A stretch of 64,000 nt of DNA, from NCBI GenBank assembly GCA_022842595.1, contig JALHPF010000020.1, forward strand, positions 41,425-105,424, given 5' to 3'. Each line of letters opens with the position of its first letter. The stretch's first letter is position 1. Below are positions 1 through 8,020 of this stretch, piece after piece. The translations under genes were made by a program, and so were the position numbers. The notes beneath the pieces were generated by a model. That model was given only the letters and a program-made list of their open reading frames with translations. It made no database searches and was not told where the DNA came from. The DNA is from Rubrivivax sp. (GTDB taxonomy: Bacteria; Pseudomonadota; Gammaproteobacteria; Burkholderiales; Burkholderiaceae_C).

Positions 1-148
1 CCGCTGCCGCCGGGCCGCGGTCAGGGCTGCTGCGTGAGTGCAGCAGGGCCAGCGAAACACCGCCGAGCAGGCCCAGATGCAACAGCAGCACCACAGCCGC
101 CGCGGGCAAGCGTCGGCGCGCGAGAGAATCAGCGGTATTCGATGTCAT
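1..148 (-). CDS. N-terminal fragment of a possible membrane-anchored protein, cut by the window edge
   Basis: Reading the minus strand from an ATG at 148 gives 49 codons without a stop before the window ends. The fragment starts MTSNTADSLARRR and continues into a hydrophobic stretch (about residues 14-36, rich in V, L, A and G) followed by a Ser/Pro/Gly-rich segment. A short basic cytoplasmic start, one membrane helix and a Pro-rich continuation suit a TonB-like or other bitopic membrane protein, but no family motif is visible in so short a piece. It is divergent from the murA-like gene, with about 30 bases between the two starts. Existence is likely from codon pattern and hydrophobic segment; function is unknown. 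Confidence 0.4.
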   Translation of the reverse strand, partial: MTSNTADSLARRRLPAAAVVLLLHLGLLGGVSLALLHSRSSPDRGPAAA

Positions 149-178
149 CTTGCTGCCCCGTCCCGGCAGCCTTCTCAT

Positions 179-1489
179 ATGGCCCACCTCATTGTCCATG
201 GCGGCACGCCCCTGACGGGCCGCATCACACCTTCGGCGAACAAGAACGCGGTGCTGCCGATCCTGTGCGCCACGCTGCTGTCGAGCGAGCCGATCCGGCT
301 CATCGGCATTCCGGAAATCACCGACGTGCGCAAGATCCTGGATATCTTCCGCATGCTCGGCAGCGACGTGAAGGTGGACTACGCCACCGGCGTGCTGGAA
401 CTGCACCACGCCCGCACCCACTTCGACCCGCAGCTGCATCACCTGCCGGAGGAAATGCGCAGCAGCGTGATGCTGGTGCCGCCGCTGCTGGCGCGCTTTG
501 GTGTGGCGCGCATCGAGAACGACGTGCAGGGTTGCACGCTGGGCGTGCGCGAGATCGACCCGCATGTCGAGGTCATGGAACGCTTCGGCGGGCGCGTGGA
601 ACGCAGTCGCAGCCACTTGCTGATCGAGGTCGACGGCGCACTGCGTGCCAACCACCACTGGCTGGACTACGCCAGCGTCACGACCACCGAGAACTTCGTG
701 CTGTGTGCGGCCCTGGCCCACGGCACCAGCACGCTGATGAACAGCGCCAGCGAACCCCATGTGCAGGAGTTCTGCCAGTTCATGGCCATGCTCGGCGCGC
801 AGATCGAAGGCATCGGCACCAGCCGGCTGACGGTGCATGGGGTGAAAAGGCTGGGCCGGCCCGAGGGCGTGGAATTCCGCTTCGCCGAAGATTTCCATGA
901 AGCCGTGACGTTCATGGCGCTGGGTGCCATCACCGGCGGCTGCATCACGGTGAAGAACAGCGCCCCCGAGCAGTTTCCGCTGATCGACCGCACCTTCGCC
1001 AAGTTCGGCGTGCAGGTCGTTCACGAAGGCGGCTGGAGCCACACCGTGGTCGATGGTCCGCTGAAGGTGCGTGAACCCTTCACCAAGAACATCCTGCAGA
1101 AGATCGAGGCTGCGCCCTGGCCCTACCTGCCGGTGGACCTGTTGCCCATCTTCGTGGCCCTGGGCGTGAAGGCCGAAGGCAGCGTGATGTACTGGAACAA
1201 GGTCTACGAAGGCGCGATGGGCTGGACCAGCGAACTCAGCAAGTTCGGCGGACACGCCTTCCAGAGCGACCCGCACCGCATCATCACCTTCGGCGGCAAG
1301 CCCTTGCAGGCCGCCGAGGTCGAAAGCCCGTACATCATCCGCGTGGCGATTGCGCTGCTGATGCTCGCGGCCAGCATCCCGGGGCGCAGCGTCATCCGCA
1401 ACGCCACGCCGGTGCGTCGTGCCCACCCGCGCTTCGCAGAGAACATCCGCGCGCTGGGCGCGCAGATCGAGTGGGTGGACGGCGACTGA
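179..1489 (+). CDS. UDP-N-acetylglucosamine 1-carboxyvinyltransferase family protein (divergent MurA)
   Basis: The 436-residue product belongs to the EPSP synthase/MurA family, which transfers enolpyruvate from PEP to UDP-GlcNAc in the first committed step of peptidoglycan synthesis in the cytoplasm. The N-terminus shows the SANKNAVLPIL motif (MurA Lys22/Asn23 region; Lys at residue 22). The loop QGCTLGVR contains the equivalent of the PEP-attacking Cys (residue 119) and the following Arg. PVDL carries the general acid/base Asp (about residue 320). The C-terminal half departs from classical MurA: where E. coli has TETIFENRFMHVPEL this protein has a W/Y-rich VMYWNKVYEGAMGWTSEL. It is also about 17 residues longer. 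The ATG at 179 was chosen because family similarity starts there; the open frame runs upstream to 38. It could be the essential MurA or a second paralogue with altered substrate. Confidence 0.85.
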   Translation: MAHLIVHGGTPLTGRITPSANKNAVLPILCATLLSSEPIRLIGIPEITDVRKILDIFRMLGSDVKVDYATGVLELHHARTHFDPQLHHLPEEMRSSVMLVPPLLARFGVARIENDVQGCTLGVREIDPHVEVMERFGGRVERSRSHLLIEVDGALRANHHWLDYASVTTTENFVLCAALAHGTSTLMNSASEPHVQEFCQFMAMLGAQIEGIGTSRLTVHGVKRLGRPEGVEFRFAEDFHEAVTFMALGAITGGCITVKNSAPEQFPLIDRTFAKFGVQVVHEGGWSHTVVDGPLKVREPFTKNILQKIEAAPWPYLPVDLLPIFVALGVKAEGSVMYWNKVYEGAMGWTSELSKFGGHAFQSDPHRIITFGGKPLQAAEVESPYIIRVAIALLMLAASIPGRSVIRNATPVRRAHPRFAENIRALGAQIEWVDGD

Positions 1490-1507
1490 CGCGCGGGCGG
1501 GCTGCCG

Positions 1508-1996
1508 CTAGATCGTGATGGCTCGCCGCCGAGCCAGCAGCCCGATGACGGCCATGCCCGCCAGCAGCATCGTGTAGGGCTCGGGCTCGGGCACCAGGGT
1601 GACGGCCAGGTTGCCGCCATACGAGGCGCCAGCCGGGCTGTTGCTGCCGATGACCGCCAGCGTGTAGCTGCCCGCGGCCACGCTGATGGGCGCCAGGGCC
1701 CAGGTCTCGAAGGGGTCGGCCAGCAGTTGCGTGAAGTTGAAGACGCCCGACGGACCGGTGAGGAAGATGCCGACGAAGTCGACGTCCTGCAGGCCACTGA
1801 CCACCGAAGTGACGCTGCCGCTGATCGTGCCTGGAAGCGGCAACGTGAACGTGAACAGATCGGTGAAGCCGCCCGTCAGAGGCGTGCTGGAAAATCCGGC
1901 ACTGCCGCTGCTCAAGTCGAGCGGGCCGGCTGCCGCAAAGCTGAGCTGCGAACCCAGCACGAGCGCCGTTCCCGCCAAAATGCCCGATAGTTTCAT
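1508..1996 (-). CDS. FxDxF-type PEP-CTERM sorted exported protein
   Basis: This 162-residue protein starts with a signal peptide (MKLSGILAGTALVLGSQLSFA, probable cleavage after residue 21). It ends with a PEP-CTERM tail at residues 135-162: VPEPEP, a hydrophobic helix and the basic cluster ARRR. Such tails are recognised by exosortase (EpsH/XrtA) at the inner membrane and cleaved during export, typically in exopolysaccharide-producing bacteria. The middle is Gly/Ser/Thr-rich beta-type sequence and contains FTDLFTF, resembling the FxDxF motif of one PEP-CTERM subgroup. It is convergent with the murA-like gene, 18 bases apart. Its own role at the cell surface is unknown. Confidence 0.85.
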   Translation of the reverse strand: MKLSGILAGTALVLGSQLSFAAAGPLDLSSGSAGFSSTPLTGGFTDLFTFTLPLPGTISGSVTSVVSGLQDVDFVGIFLTGPSGVFNFTQLLADPFETWALAPISVAAGSYTLAVIGSNSPAGASYGGNLAVTLVPEPEPYTMLLAGMAVIGLLARRRAITI

Positions 1997-2101
1997 TGCA
2001 TCTACTCCTGATAAAGCGCAGCGGGCTCAGGATGAACCCGCTGATCGACACCCCGACCTTGCGCGAAAGGCGTGATGAAAGCCACGTCCTGGACCTGCCT
2101 G

Positions 2102-2605
2102 ATGGCTACGAAAAGTAAGCATGTAAGCGCGACCCCGGCCACGCAGATGCTGCGGCTCGCCGGGGTCGAATTCACCGAGCATCCGTACGATTACGTCGAA
2201 CATGGCGGCACCGCCGAGTCGGCGCACCAATTGGGGATTCCGGAGCACCAGGTTGTGAAGACCCTGGTGATGCAGGACGACAAACTGCGCCCCTTGATAG
2301 TGCTGATGCACGGCGATTGCCAGGTCAGCACCAAGAACCTGGCACGCGAGATCGGCGCCAAGAGTGTCGAACCCTGCAAACCCGAGGTCGCGCAGCGACA
2401 CAGCGGTTACATGATCGGCGGCACGTCGCCGTTCGGGCTGAAGAAGCCGATGCCGGTTTTCGTCGAACAGACGGTGCTGGACTTGCCGCGGATCTGCATC
2501 AACGGCGGCCGCCGCGGCTTCCTCGTCGGCATCAGCCCGGCGGTGCTTGTCAGCCTGCTGGCGGCGCGTCCGGTGCATTGCGCCTTGCCGCCTTCCGGCC
2601 GCTGA
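2102..2605 (+). CDS. ybaK: Cys-tRNA(Pro)/Cys-tRNA(Cys) deacylase, YbaK/EbsC family
   Basis: The 167-residue product fits the YbaK/EbsC family, cytoplasmic editing enzymes that hydrolyse mis-charged Cys-tRNA(Pro). The diagnostic N-terminal pattern is present: EHPYDYVEHGG, then AESAHQLGIPEHQVVKTLVMQ with the conserved catalytic-region Lys. GGTSPFGLKKPMPVFVE in the middle and GGRRGFLVGISP near the end are typical of the family. The start is uncertain. ATG at 2102 (MATKSKHV) matches the usual family N-terminus, while GTG 2072 and ATG 2075 lie in frame and have a purine-rich GAAAGG ahead of them. The gene stands 23 bases before the oligopeptidase gene. Confidence 0.9.
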   Translation: MATKSKHVSATPATQMLRLAGVEFTEHPYDYVEHGGTAESAHQLGIPEHQVVKTLVMQDDKLRPLIVLMHGDCQVSTKNLAREIGAKSVEPCKPEVAQRHSGYMIGGTSPFGLKKPMPVFVEQTVLDLPRICINGGRRGFLVGISPAVLVSLLAARPVHCALPPSGR

Positions 2606-2628
2606 CAGGGCGCGGCTACCATCGGTCG

Positions 2629-4791
2629 ATGTCGAAAACAATTGCCTGGTTGCTCGCCTGCTGCGCGGGCCTGTCCAGCGCGCAGACCCTCATGACTTCG
2701 CCCAAGCCACCGCTGGCCCCGCAGCTGCATCACCTCGTGAAGAGCCCGCACGGCGACCGTGTGGACGAATACCACTGGCTGCGCGACGACGACCCGAAGG
2801 CCAAGCGCGCCGAGGTGATGCGTTACCTCGAAGCTGAAAACGCCCACACCGAAACCGTGCTGGCGCCGCTGGCCGGCTTGCAGAGTGAGCTGGTGGCCGA
2901 GATGCGCGCGCGCATCCGGCCCGACGAAAGCAGCGTGCCGGTCTACGACCAGGGCTGGTGGGTCTGGACGGCTTTCGCGCCAGCGGCCGAGTACCCCACG
3001 CTGATGCGCCAGCGCGGAACGCCGGAACGTCCCGACCCGAAGGCTCGCCCGCAGGTGCTGCTGGACCTGCCGGCACGCGCCGCCGGCCAAGCCTTCTTCA
3101 AGCTCGGCGCCCATGCGCTCAGCCCTGACGGCCGGCTGTTGGCCTGGACCGAGGACACCACCGGCCGCCGCATCCACACGCTGCGCGTGCGCAACCTGGT
3201 CACCGGGCAACTGCTCGACGACGCCGTGCCTGGCGTGCTCGAGGCCTTGGTCTGGTCGGCCGACAGCCGCAGCGTGTTCTACGTGAAGCAGGACCCGGTG
3301 CTGCTGCAAAGCGGCCCGGTCTACCGCCACACCCTGGCCACACCTGCCAGCGCCGACACGAAAGTCTTCGAGGAAGCCGACAAGACACTTTTCACTGAAA
3401 TCCGCGCCAGTGCCTCGCGGCGCTACCTGCTAATCGACCTGCGTGGTGGCGACATCGCCGAGACCCGCGCCGTGCCCCTGGCCCGCCTCGCCGCGCCGGT
3501 GCAGACCGTGCTGGCGCGACGCGCCAAGGTTCGCCATGAGATCGACCACCGCGACGGCCGCTGGTTCATCATGACCAATGAAGGCGCGGTGAACTTCAAG
3601 CTCGTCACCGCCCCTGAAGGTGCGGCAGAAGTCCGCAGCCGCTGGCGCACGCTGGTGCCCGGCCGCGAACAGGCCACCGTCGAAGGTTTCGTGCTGCTGC
3701 CCGCCGGCGTGGCGGTGCAGGAACGGGTCGACGCCGACCGGCGGGTGCGGGTGCTGCAGGGCGGCCGCAGCCTGCCCCTGGCTGCCGCGACCGGCACCAG
3801 CCTGAGCCTGGGCGAAAGGCCCGACCTGCGGGCGGCGCATTTGCGCTACACCGTGACGTCGATGGTCGAGCCGCTGGCCACGTACGATCTGCATCTGGCC
3901 ACCGGCCAGCAGGTCCTGCGCAAGCGGCGCGAGGTTCCCACCTACGACGCCAGCCGCTACAGCACACGGCGGATCTGGGCACCATCGCGCGACGGCAAGC
4001 GCATTCCGGTGACGCTGGCCTGGCGCGTGGACAGGGCAGGCAACGACGCCCGGGCACCCTTGCTCGTCGAAGGCTATGGTGCCTATGGTTTTTCGCTGAA
4101 CCCGGGTTTCCGCCCCAACCGCGTCAGCCTGCTCGACCGCGGGTTTGTCGTCGCCATGGCTCACGTACGCGGTGGCGCCGACCTGGGTGAGGCCTGGTTC
4201 GAGGACGGGCGCCTGATGAACAAGCGCAACAGCTTCAACGATTTCGTCGACGTCACCGACGCGCTGCTGGCCGCTGGCTGGGGCGCGAAGGACAAGGTCT
4301 TCGCCAGCGGCGGCTCGGCCGGTGGCCTGCTGATGGGCGCAGTGGCCAATCAGGCTGGCGAGCGTTTCCGCGGCATGCTGCTGGCGGTGCCCTTCGTCGA
4401 TGTCGTCACGACCATGCTCGACGAGACGATCCCGCTCACCGTCAACGAATACAGCCAGTGGGGCCACCCGAACGACAAGGCGGCCCACGACTACATGCTT
4501 TCCTACTCGCCCTACGACAACCTGGCAGCGAAAGCCTACCCGGCGATGTACGTCAGCACCGGGCTATGGGACTCGCAGGTGCAGTACTTCGAACCGGCCA
4601 AGTACGTCGCGCGGCTGCGGGCGCGCAAGACCGACGCGCAGCCACTCTTGCTGGATACCGACCTGACATCGGGCCACGGCGGCGCTTCCGGGCGTTTTGC
4701 ATCGCTGCAGCGGCAGGCCCGCGAGGTCGCCTTCCTGCTTGACCTGGCCGGGCTGGCGGCGCCAGCCAAGCCTGCCGTCACGGCCCGCTAG
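2629..4791 (+). CDS. ptrB: Oligopeptidase B (S9A serine peptidase)
   Basis: This 720-residue serine peptidase of the prolyl oligopeptidase family is closest to oligopeptidase B, which cleaves short peptides after Arg or Lys. The first two thirds form the N-terminal beta-propeller region (DPYHWLRDD-like start HWLRDDDPKAKR near residue 45). The C-terminal alpha/beta hydrolase domain carries ASGGSAGG with the nucleophile Ser563, WDSQVQYFEPAK with Asp648, and SGHGG with His683. ENSFNDF- and EWGHP-like segments (NSFNDFVD, QWGHPND) are family hallmarks. ATG 2629 was chosen because it begins a signal-peptide-like segment, MSKTIAWLLACCAGLSSAQ; the open frame extends further upstream inside ybaK. The signal peptide suggests periplasmic action, unlike cytoplasmic E. 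coli PtrB. Confidence 0.9.
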   Translation: MSKTIAWLLACCAGLSSAQTLMTSPKPPLAPQLHHLVKSPHGDRVDEYHWLRDDDPKAKRAEVMRYLEAENAHTETVLAPLAGLQSELVAEMRARIRPDESSVPVYDQGWWVWTAFAPAAEYPTLMRQRGTPERPDPKARPQVLLDLPARAAGQAFFKLGAHALSPDGRLLAWTEDTTGRRIHTLRVRNLVTGQLLDDAVPGVLEALVWSADSRSVFYVKQDPVLLQSGPVYRHTLATPASADTKVFEEADKTLFTEIRASASRRYLLIDLRGGDIAETRAVPLARLAAPVQTVLARRAKVRHEIDHRDGRWFIMTNEGAVNFKLVTAPEGAAEVRSRWRTLVPGREQATVEGFVLLPAGVAVQERVDADRRVRVLQGGRSLPLAAATGTSLSLGERPDLRAAHLRYTVTSMVEPLATYDLHLATGQQVLRKRREVPTYDASRYSTRRIWAPSRDGKRIPVTLAWRVDRAGNDARAPLLVEGYGAYGFSLNPGFRPNRVSLLDRGFVVAMAHVRGGADLGEAWFEDGRLMNKRNSFNDFVDVTDALLAAGWGAKDKVFASGGSAGGLLMGAVANQAGERFRGMLLAVPFVDVVTTMLDETIPLTVNEYSQWGHPNDKAAHDYMLSYSPYDNLAAKAYPAMYVSTGLWDSQVQYFEPAKYVARLRARKTDAQPLLLDTDLTSGHGGASGRFASLQRQAREVAFLLDLAGLAAPAKPAVTAR

Positions 4792-4820
4792 ACGGCAGGG
4801 CGGCACCTAGAATCCGCGGC

Positions 4821-5504
4821 ATGCAAACGGTCTGGATCGTCGTGGCGCTGCTGGGCGCCTACCTGGTGGGCTCGCTGTCCTTCGCGGTCATCTTCAGCCG
4901 CGCAATGGGCCTGGCCGACCCGCGCAGCTACGGCAGCAAGAACCCGGGCGCCACCAATGTGCTGCGCTCAGGCAACCGCAAGGCCGCGATACTGACGCTG
5001 GCCTTCGACGCGCTGAAGGGCTACGTGCCGGTGATGCTTTGCCTGGTCTACGGCCCGCGGGTGGGGCTGGGTGCCACCGTGGCGGCGTTCGTCGGGCTGG
5101 CGGCTTTCATCGGCCACCTGTACCCGGTGTTTTTTCGTTTCCAGGGCGGCAAGGGCGTGGCCACGGCGGCGGGCGTGCTGATGGCGGTGAACCCGCTGCT
5201 CGGGCTGGCCACGATGCTCAGCTTCGCGCTGATCGTCGCCTTCAGCCGCTATGTGTCGCTGGCCTCGATCGTCGCAGCCGTGTTCGCGCCCTTCTACCAG
5301 GCACTGATCTGGGGGCCGGGGCTGTCGCTGCTGGCCCTGGCCGCGATGAGCCTGCTGCTCGTCTGGCGCCACGAAGGCAACATCCGCAAGCTGCTGGCCG
5401 GAACCGAAAGCCGCCTGGGCAGCAAGGCGACAACCCCTGACGCTGGCGCCAAGGCCAGCGCCGCAGCCAAAGAAGCGCGGCAAGCCCGCAAAGGACATTC
5501 CTGA
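4821..5504 (+). CDS. plsY: Acyl-phosphate:glycerol-3-phosphate acyltransferase PlsY
   Basis: This 227-residue inner-membrane enzyme transfers an acyl group from acyl-phosphate to sn-glycerol-3-phosphate, the first step of phospholipid synthesis with PlsX. It starts with a membrane helix (residues 1-23). It has the family motifs GSKNPGATNVLRSG (about residues 37-50), FRFQGGKGVATAAG (about 104-117, with the GGKG phosphate loop) and RHEGNIRKLL near residue 185, and five or so hydrophobic segments. The last 30 residues are an Ala/Lys-rich cytoplasmic tail absent from short family members. Its stop overlaps the ridA-like start by one base (TGATG), so the two are probably co-translated. Confidence 0.95.
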   Translation: MQTVWIVVALLGAYLVGSLSFAVIFSRAMGLADPRSYGSKNPGATNVLRSGNRKAAILTLAFDALKGYVPVMLCLVYGPRVGLGATVAAFVGLAAFIGHLYPVFFRFQGGKGVATAAGVLMAVNPLLGLATMLSFALIVAFSRYVSLASIVAAVFAPFYQALIWGPGLSLLALAAMSLLLVWRHEGNIRKLLAGTESRLGSKATTPDAGAKASAAAKEARQARKGHS

Positions 5505-5848
5505 TGGTTCAGAGATTCGACGTCGGCACGCGCCTGTCCGAAATGGCCGTGCACAACGGCGTGTGCTACCTGGCTGGCCAGGTGGCGGGCGATGGTTCGC
5601 AAGATATCAGTGGCCAGACGAAACAGGTGCTCGCCGCCATCGACGCCCTGCTGGCCCGCGCCGGCACCGACAAGCGCAAGATCCTGATGTGCCAGATCTA
5701 CATCAAGGACCTCGCCGACTTCCCGGCGCTGAACAGTGTCTGGGAAGCCTGGGTGCCCGCCGGTCACGCGCCGCCGCGCGCCACCGTGCAGGCCAACCTG
5801 GCCAAGCCTGAATGGCGGGTCGAGATGGTGGTGACGGCGGCACTGTGA
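5504..5848 (+). CDS. RidA/YjgF family protein (enamine/imine deaminase-like)
   Basis: The 114-residue product has the RidA (YjgF/YER057c/UK114) fold signature: an N-terminal strand region MVQRFDVGTRLSEMAVHNGVCYLAGQV, then a helix TKQVLAAIDALLARAGTDKRKILMCQIYIKDL, then a C-terminal strand ending AKPEWRVEMVVTAAL. RidA proteins trimerise and hydrolyse reactive 2-aminoacrylate-type enamines, or serve as related hydrolases. Canonical RidA uses an Arg near the end of the fold; the segment here reads PPRATVQANLAKPEWRVE, with an Arg in the expected RATVQ position. The gene overlaps plsY by one base and the next gene by four (GTGA), so it sits inside a short operon. Confidence 0.9.
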   Translation: MVQRFDVGTRLSEMAVHNGVCYLAGQVAGDGSQDISGQTKQVLAAIDALLARAGTDKRKILMCQIYIKDLADFPALNSVWEAWVPAGHAPPRATVQANLAKPEWRVEMVVTAAL

Positions 5849-6249
5849 CGGCTGAAGCCGAACCGCCGCGCGCCCCGGTCTCGCGCCGGTCGCTGCTGGG
5901 GCTGGGCGTCTTGCTCTTTGCCGTCAGCACGGCGCAGACCTGGTGGGCCGGCCGCTACGACGATCGCCTGGGCGACAGCGTCGCCGCCCTGGCGGCGCCA
6001 GGTGACATCCGCATGCTGTCGTCGGAAACCTGCGCCATCTGCCAGCTGGCGCGGCAGTGGCTGGTGGAGCATCAGGTGCCGTTCCAGGAATGCCTGATCG
6101 AGCGTGACGCGGCCTGCCGCGCCGAACACGCGGCCACGGGGGCTGCGGGCACGCCCGTCTTCCTGGTGCGCGGCCGGCCGCAGCTGGGTTTCAGTGCCGA
6201 GGCGCTGAAGCAGGCGCTGGAGCGCCCGCCGAGCTCAAAGGACCTCTGA
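5845..6249 (+). CDS. Membrane-anchored glutaredoxin-like thiol-disulfide protein
   Basis: The 134-residue product has a short N-terminal tail, one hydrophobic segment (RSLLGLGVLLFAVSTAQTWW, about residues 15-34), then a thioredoxin-fold domain. That domain contains SETCAICQLARQWL with a CxxC pair, a short strand-helix region, and GTPVFLVRG with the cis-Pro of glutaredoxin-like proteins. GTG at 5845 was chosen because it overlaps the ridA stop in a GTGA coupling and places the start just before the basic/hydrophobic anchor; the open frame extends back to 5812. It probably acts as a membrane-tethered thiol redox protein. It converges on the PhoH gene, and the 3' ends overlap by 15 bases. Confidence 0.75.
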   Translation: MTAEAEPPRAPVSRRSLLGLGVLLFAVSTAQTWWAGRYDDRLGDSVAALAAPGDIRMLSSETCAICQLARQWLVEHQVPFQECLIERDAACRAEHAATGAAGTPVFLVRGRPQLGFSAEALKQALERPPSSKDL

Positions 6250-7917
6250 GGCGAAGTCCGCCAGGCGCGAACGTTCGCCGCGCGCCAGGGTGATGTGGCC
6301 GCCATGCGGCCAGCCCTTGAAGCGGTCGACGGCAAAGGTCAGGCCGCTGCTGCCTTCGGTGAGGTAGGGCGTGTCGATCTGCGCCAGGTTGCCCAGGCAG
6401 ATGATCTTCGTGCCCGGGCCGGCGCGCGTGATCAAGGTCTTCATCTGCTTGGGCGTGAGGTTCTGGGCCTCGTCGATGATGACGAACTTGTTCAGGAAGG
6501 TGCGACCGCGCATGAAGTTCAGGCTCTTGATCTTGATCTTGCTGCGCACGAGGTCGTTCGTGGCGGCACGGCCCCATTCGCCGGCGCTGGCGTCGGTGCG
6601 GGCCAGCACTTCCAGGTTGTCGTCGAGCGCGCCCATCCACGGGCCCATCTTTTCTTCCTCGTTGCCGGGCAGGAAGCCGATGTCGTCGCCCACCGGCACG
6701 GTGACGCGGGTGACGATGATCTCGGTGTAGCGGCGGTCGTCCAGCACCTGGCTCAGGCCCGCGGCCAGCGTCATCAGCGTCTTGCCGGTACCTGCCGTGC
6801 CGGTCAGGGTGATGAAGTCGCAGTCCGGGTCCATCAGCAGGTTCAGCGCGAAGTTCTGTTCGCGGTTGCGCGCCGTCACGCCCCAGACCGAGTTCTTGGC
6901 GTGGGTGTACTCACGCAGCGTCTTCAGCACCGCGGTCTTGCCGGTGATTTCCGTGACGCGGGCATAGAGGGGAATCGCGCCCGGGGTCTCGAGGTAGACG
7001 AACTGGTTGATCAGCAGGCTGGGCACCAGCGGTCCGCTGATGCGGTAGTAGGTGAAGCCACCCTGCTGCCAGCTCTCCATCGTCTTGCCATGGCGTTCCC
7101 AGAAGTCGGCGGGAAGGGCCAGCACGCCGGTGTAGAGCAGGTCGCCGTCTTCCAGCGTCTTGTCGTTGAAATAGTCCTCGGCCGGCAGGCCCAGGGCACG
7201 CGCCTTGACGCGCATGTTGATGTCCTTGGACACCAGCACCACTTCGCGGTCCTTCTGCTGGTCGCGCAGGGCCTGCACCACACCCAGGATCTGGTTGTCG
7301 GCCTTGCCCTGGGGCAGCCCGGCGGGCAGCTTGATGTCCAGCAGCATGGTCTGGAAGAACAGCTTGCCGCCGGCTTCGCGGTGGCCGGTCTTGGCCAGCG
7401 GGATGCCGGTGGCGGTGTCGAGCACGCCGTCCTTTTCGACCAGGGCTGCCAGCGCATCGAGCTCGCGGCTGACCTGGCGCACGCTGCGTGCGACCTCGCT
7501 CATGCCCTTCTTGTGGCCGTCCAGTTCTTCGAGCGTGATCATCGGCAGGAAGACGTCGTGTTCCTCGAAGCGGAACAGGCTCATCGGGTCGTGCATCAGC
7601 ACGTTGGTGTCCAGCACGAACAGCTTGGCCGGGCCGGTGCCGCGCGGCGTGCGGGCGCGGCGCTGCGGCGCAGCGGCCGGCGTGGCGGCGGCGCGTGGTG
7701 CGGCCAGGGCTGGTGCAGGTGCTGGAGCCGCAGGCACCCTGGCCTGGGCCACGACCGGCGGGTGCGTGTCCAGCAGGTCCAGCGTGGTCTGCGCCGGGGC
7801 ATCTGCGGCAGCGCGGCCCTTTTTCGCTCGCTTTTCAGGCTTGGGCGCGGGCTGCGCTTCGAAATCGGTGCCGCGAAGCATGTCGGCCGGGCGGGTGGGG
7901 GGCTTGGGCAGGGGCAT
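6235..7917 (-). CDS. PhoH family protein with N-terminal PIN domain
   Basis: This 560-residue protein joins a PIN-like nuclease domain to a PhoH-type ATPase. A basic, Pro/Ala-rich stretch covers about residues 1-95. The PIN domain starts at LFVLDTNVLMHDP, continues with FLPMITLEELDGHKKG, and has acidic residues expected for metal-dependent RNase activity. The PhoH domain holds Walker A GTAGTGKT, FLPGNEEEKMGPW, and Walker B FVIIDEAQNLTP. PIN-PhoH fusions (PhoH2-type) are proposed RNA helicase/RNases. ATG at 7917 (MPLPKPPTRP) was chosen over the further upstream frame start at 7944, which falls within the terminator region. A rho-independent hairpin lies just upstream, separating the gene from bcp. 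Confidence 0.92.
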   Translation of the reverse strand: MPLPKPPTRPADMLRGTDFEAQPAPKPEKRAKKGRAAADAPAQTTLDLLDTHPPVVAQARVPAAPAPAPALAAPRAAATPAAAPQRRARTPRGTGPAKLFVLDTNVLMHDPMSLFRFEEHDVFLPMITLEELDGHKKGMSEVARSVRQVSRELDALAALVEKDGVLDTATGIPLAKTGHREAGGKLFFQTMLLDIKLPAGLPQGKADNQILGVVQALRDQQKDREVVLVSKDINMRVKARALGLPAEDYFNDKTLEDGDLLYTGVLALPADFWERHGKTMESWQQGGFTYYRISGPLVPSLLINQFVYLETPGAIPLYARVTEITGKTAVLKTLREYTHAKNSVWGVTARNREQNFALNLLMDPDCDFITLTGTAGTGKTLMTLAAGLSQVLDDRRYTEIIVTRVTVPVGDDIGFLPGNEEEKMGPWMGALDDNLEVLARTDASAGEWGRAATNDLVRSKIKIKSLNFMRGRTFLNKFVIIDEAQNLTPKQMKTLITRAGPGTKIICLGNLAQIDTPYLTEGSSGLTFAVDRFKGWPHGGHITLARGERSRLADFASEVL

Positions 7918-7935
7918 GGTGGCGCTCAGACAGAA

Positions 7936-7964
7936 AAGCCGCACGGGCCAGGCCGGTGCGGCTT
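7936..7964 (-). terminator. Rho-independent terminator after bcp
   Basis: A perfect 9-bp inverted repeat, AAGCCGCAC / GTGCGGCTT, encloses an 11-base GC-rich loop. On the minus strand it is followed by TTTTCTGTC. It lies between the stop of bcp (8021) and the start of the PhoH gene (7917), in the correct orientation to end minus-strand transcription from bcp. Confidence 0.75.
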
Positions 7965-8020
7965 CGGATTCAGGGGGACGAGACTGACGAGTGGGACAAG
8001 GCGGCGGGCAGGTTGCCGGC

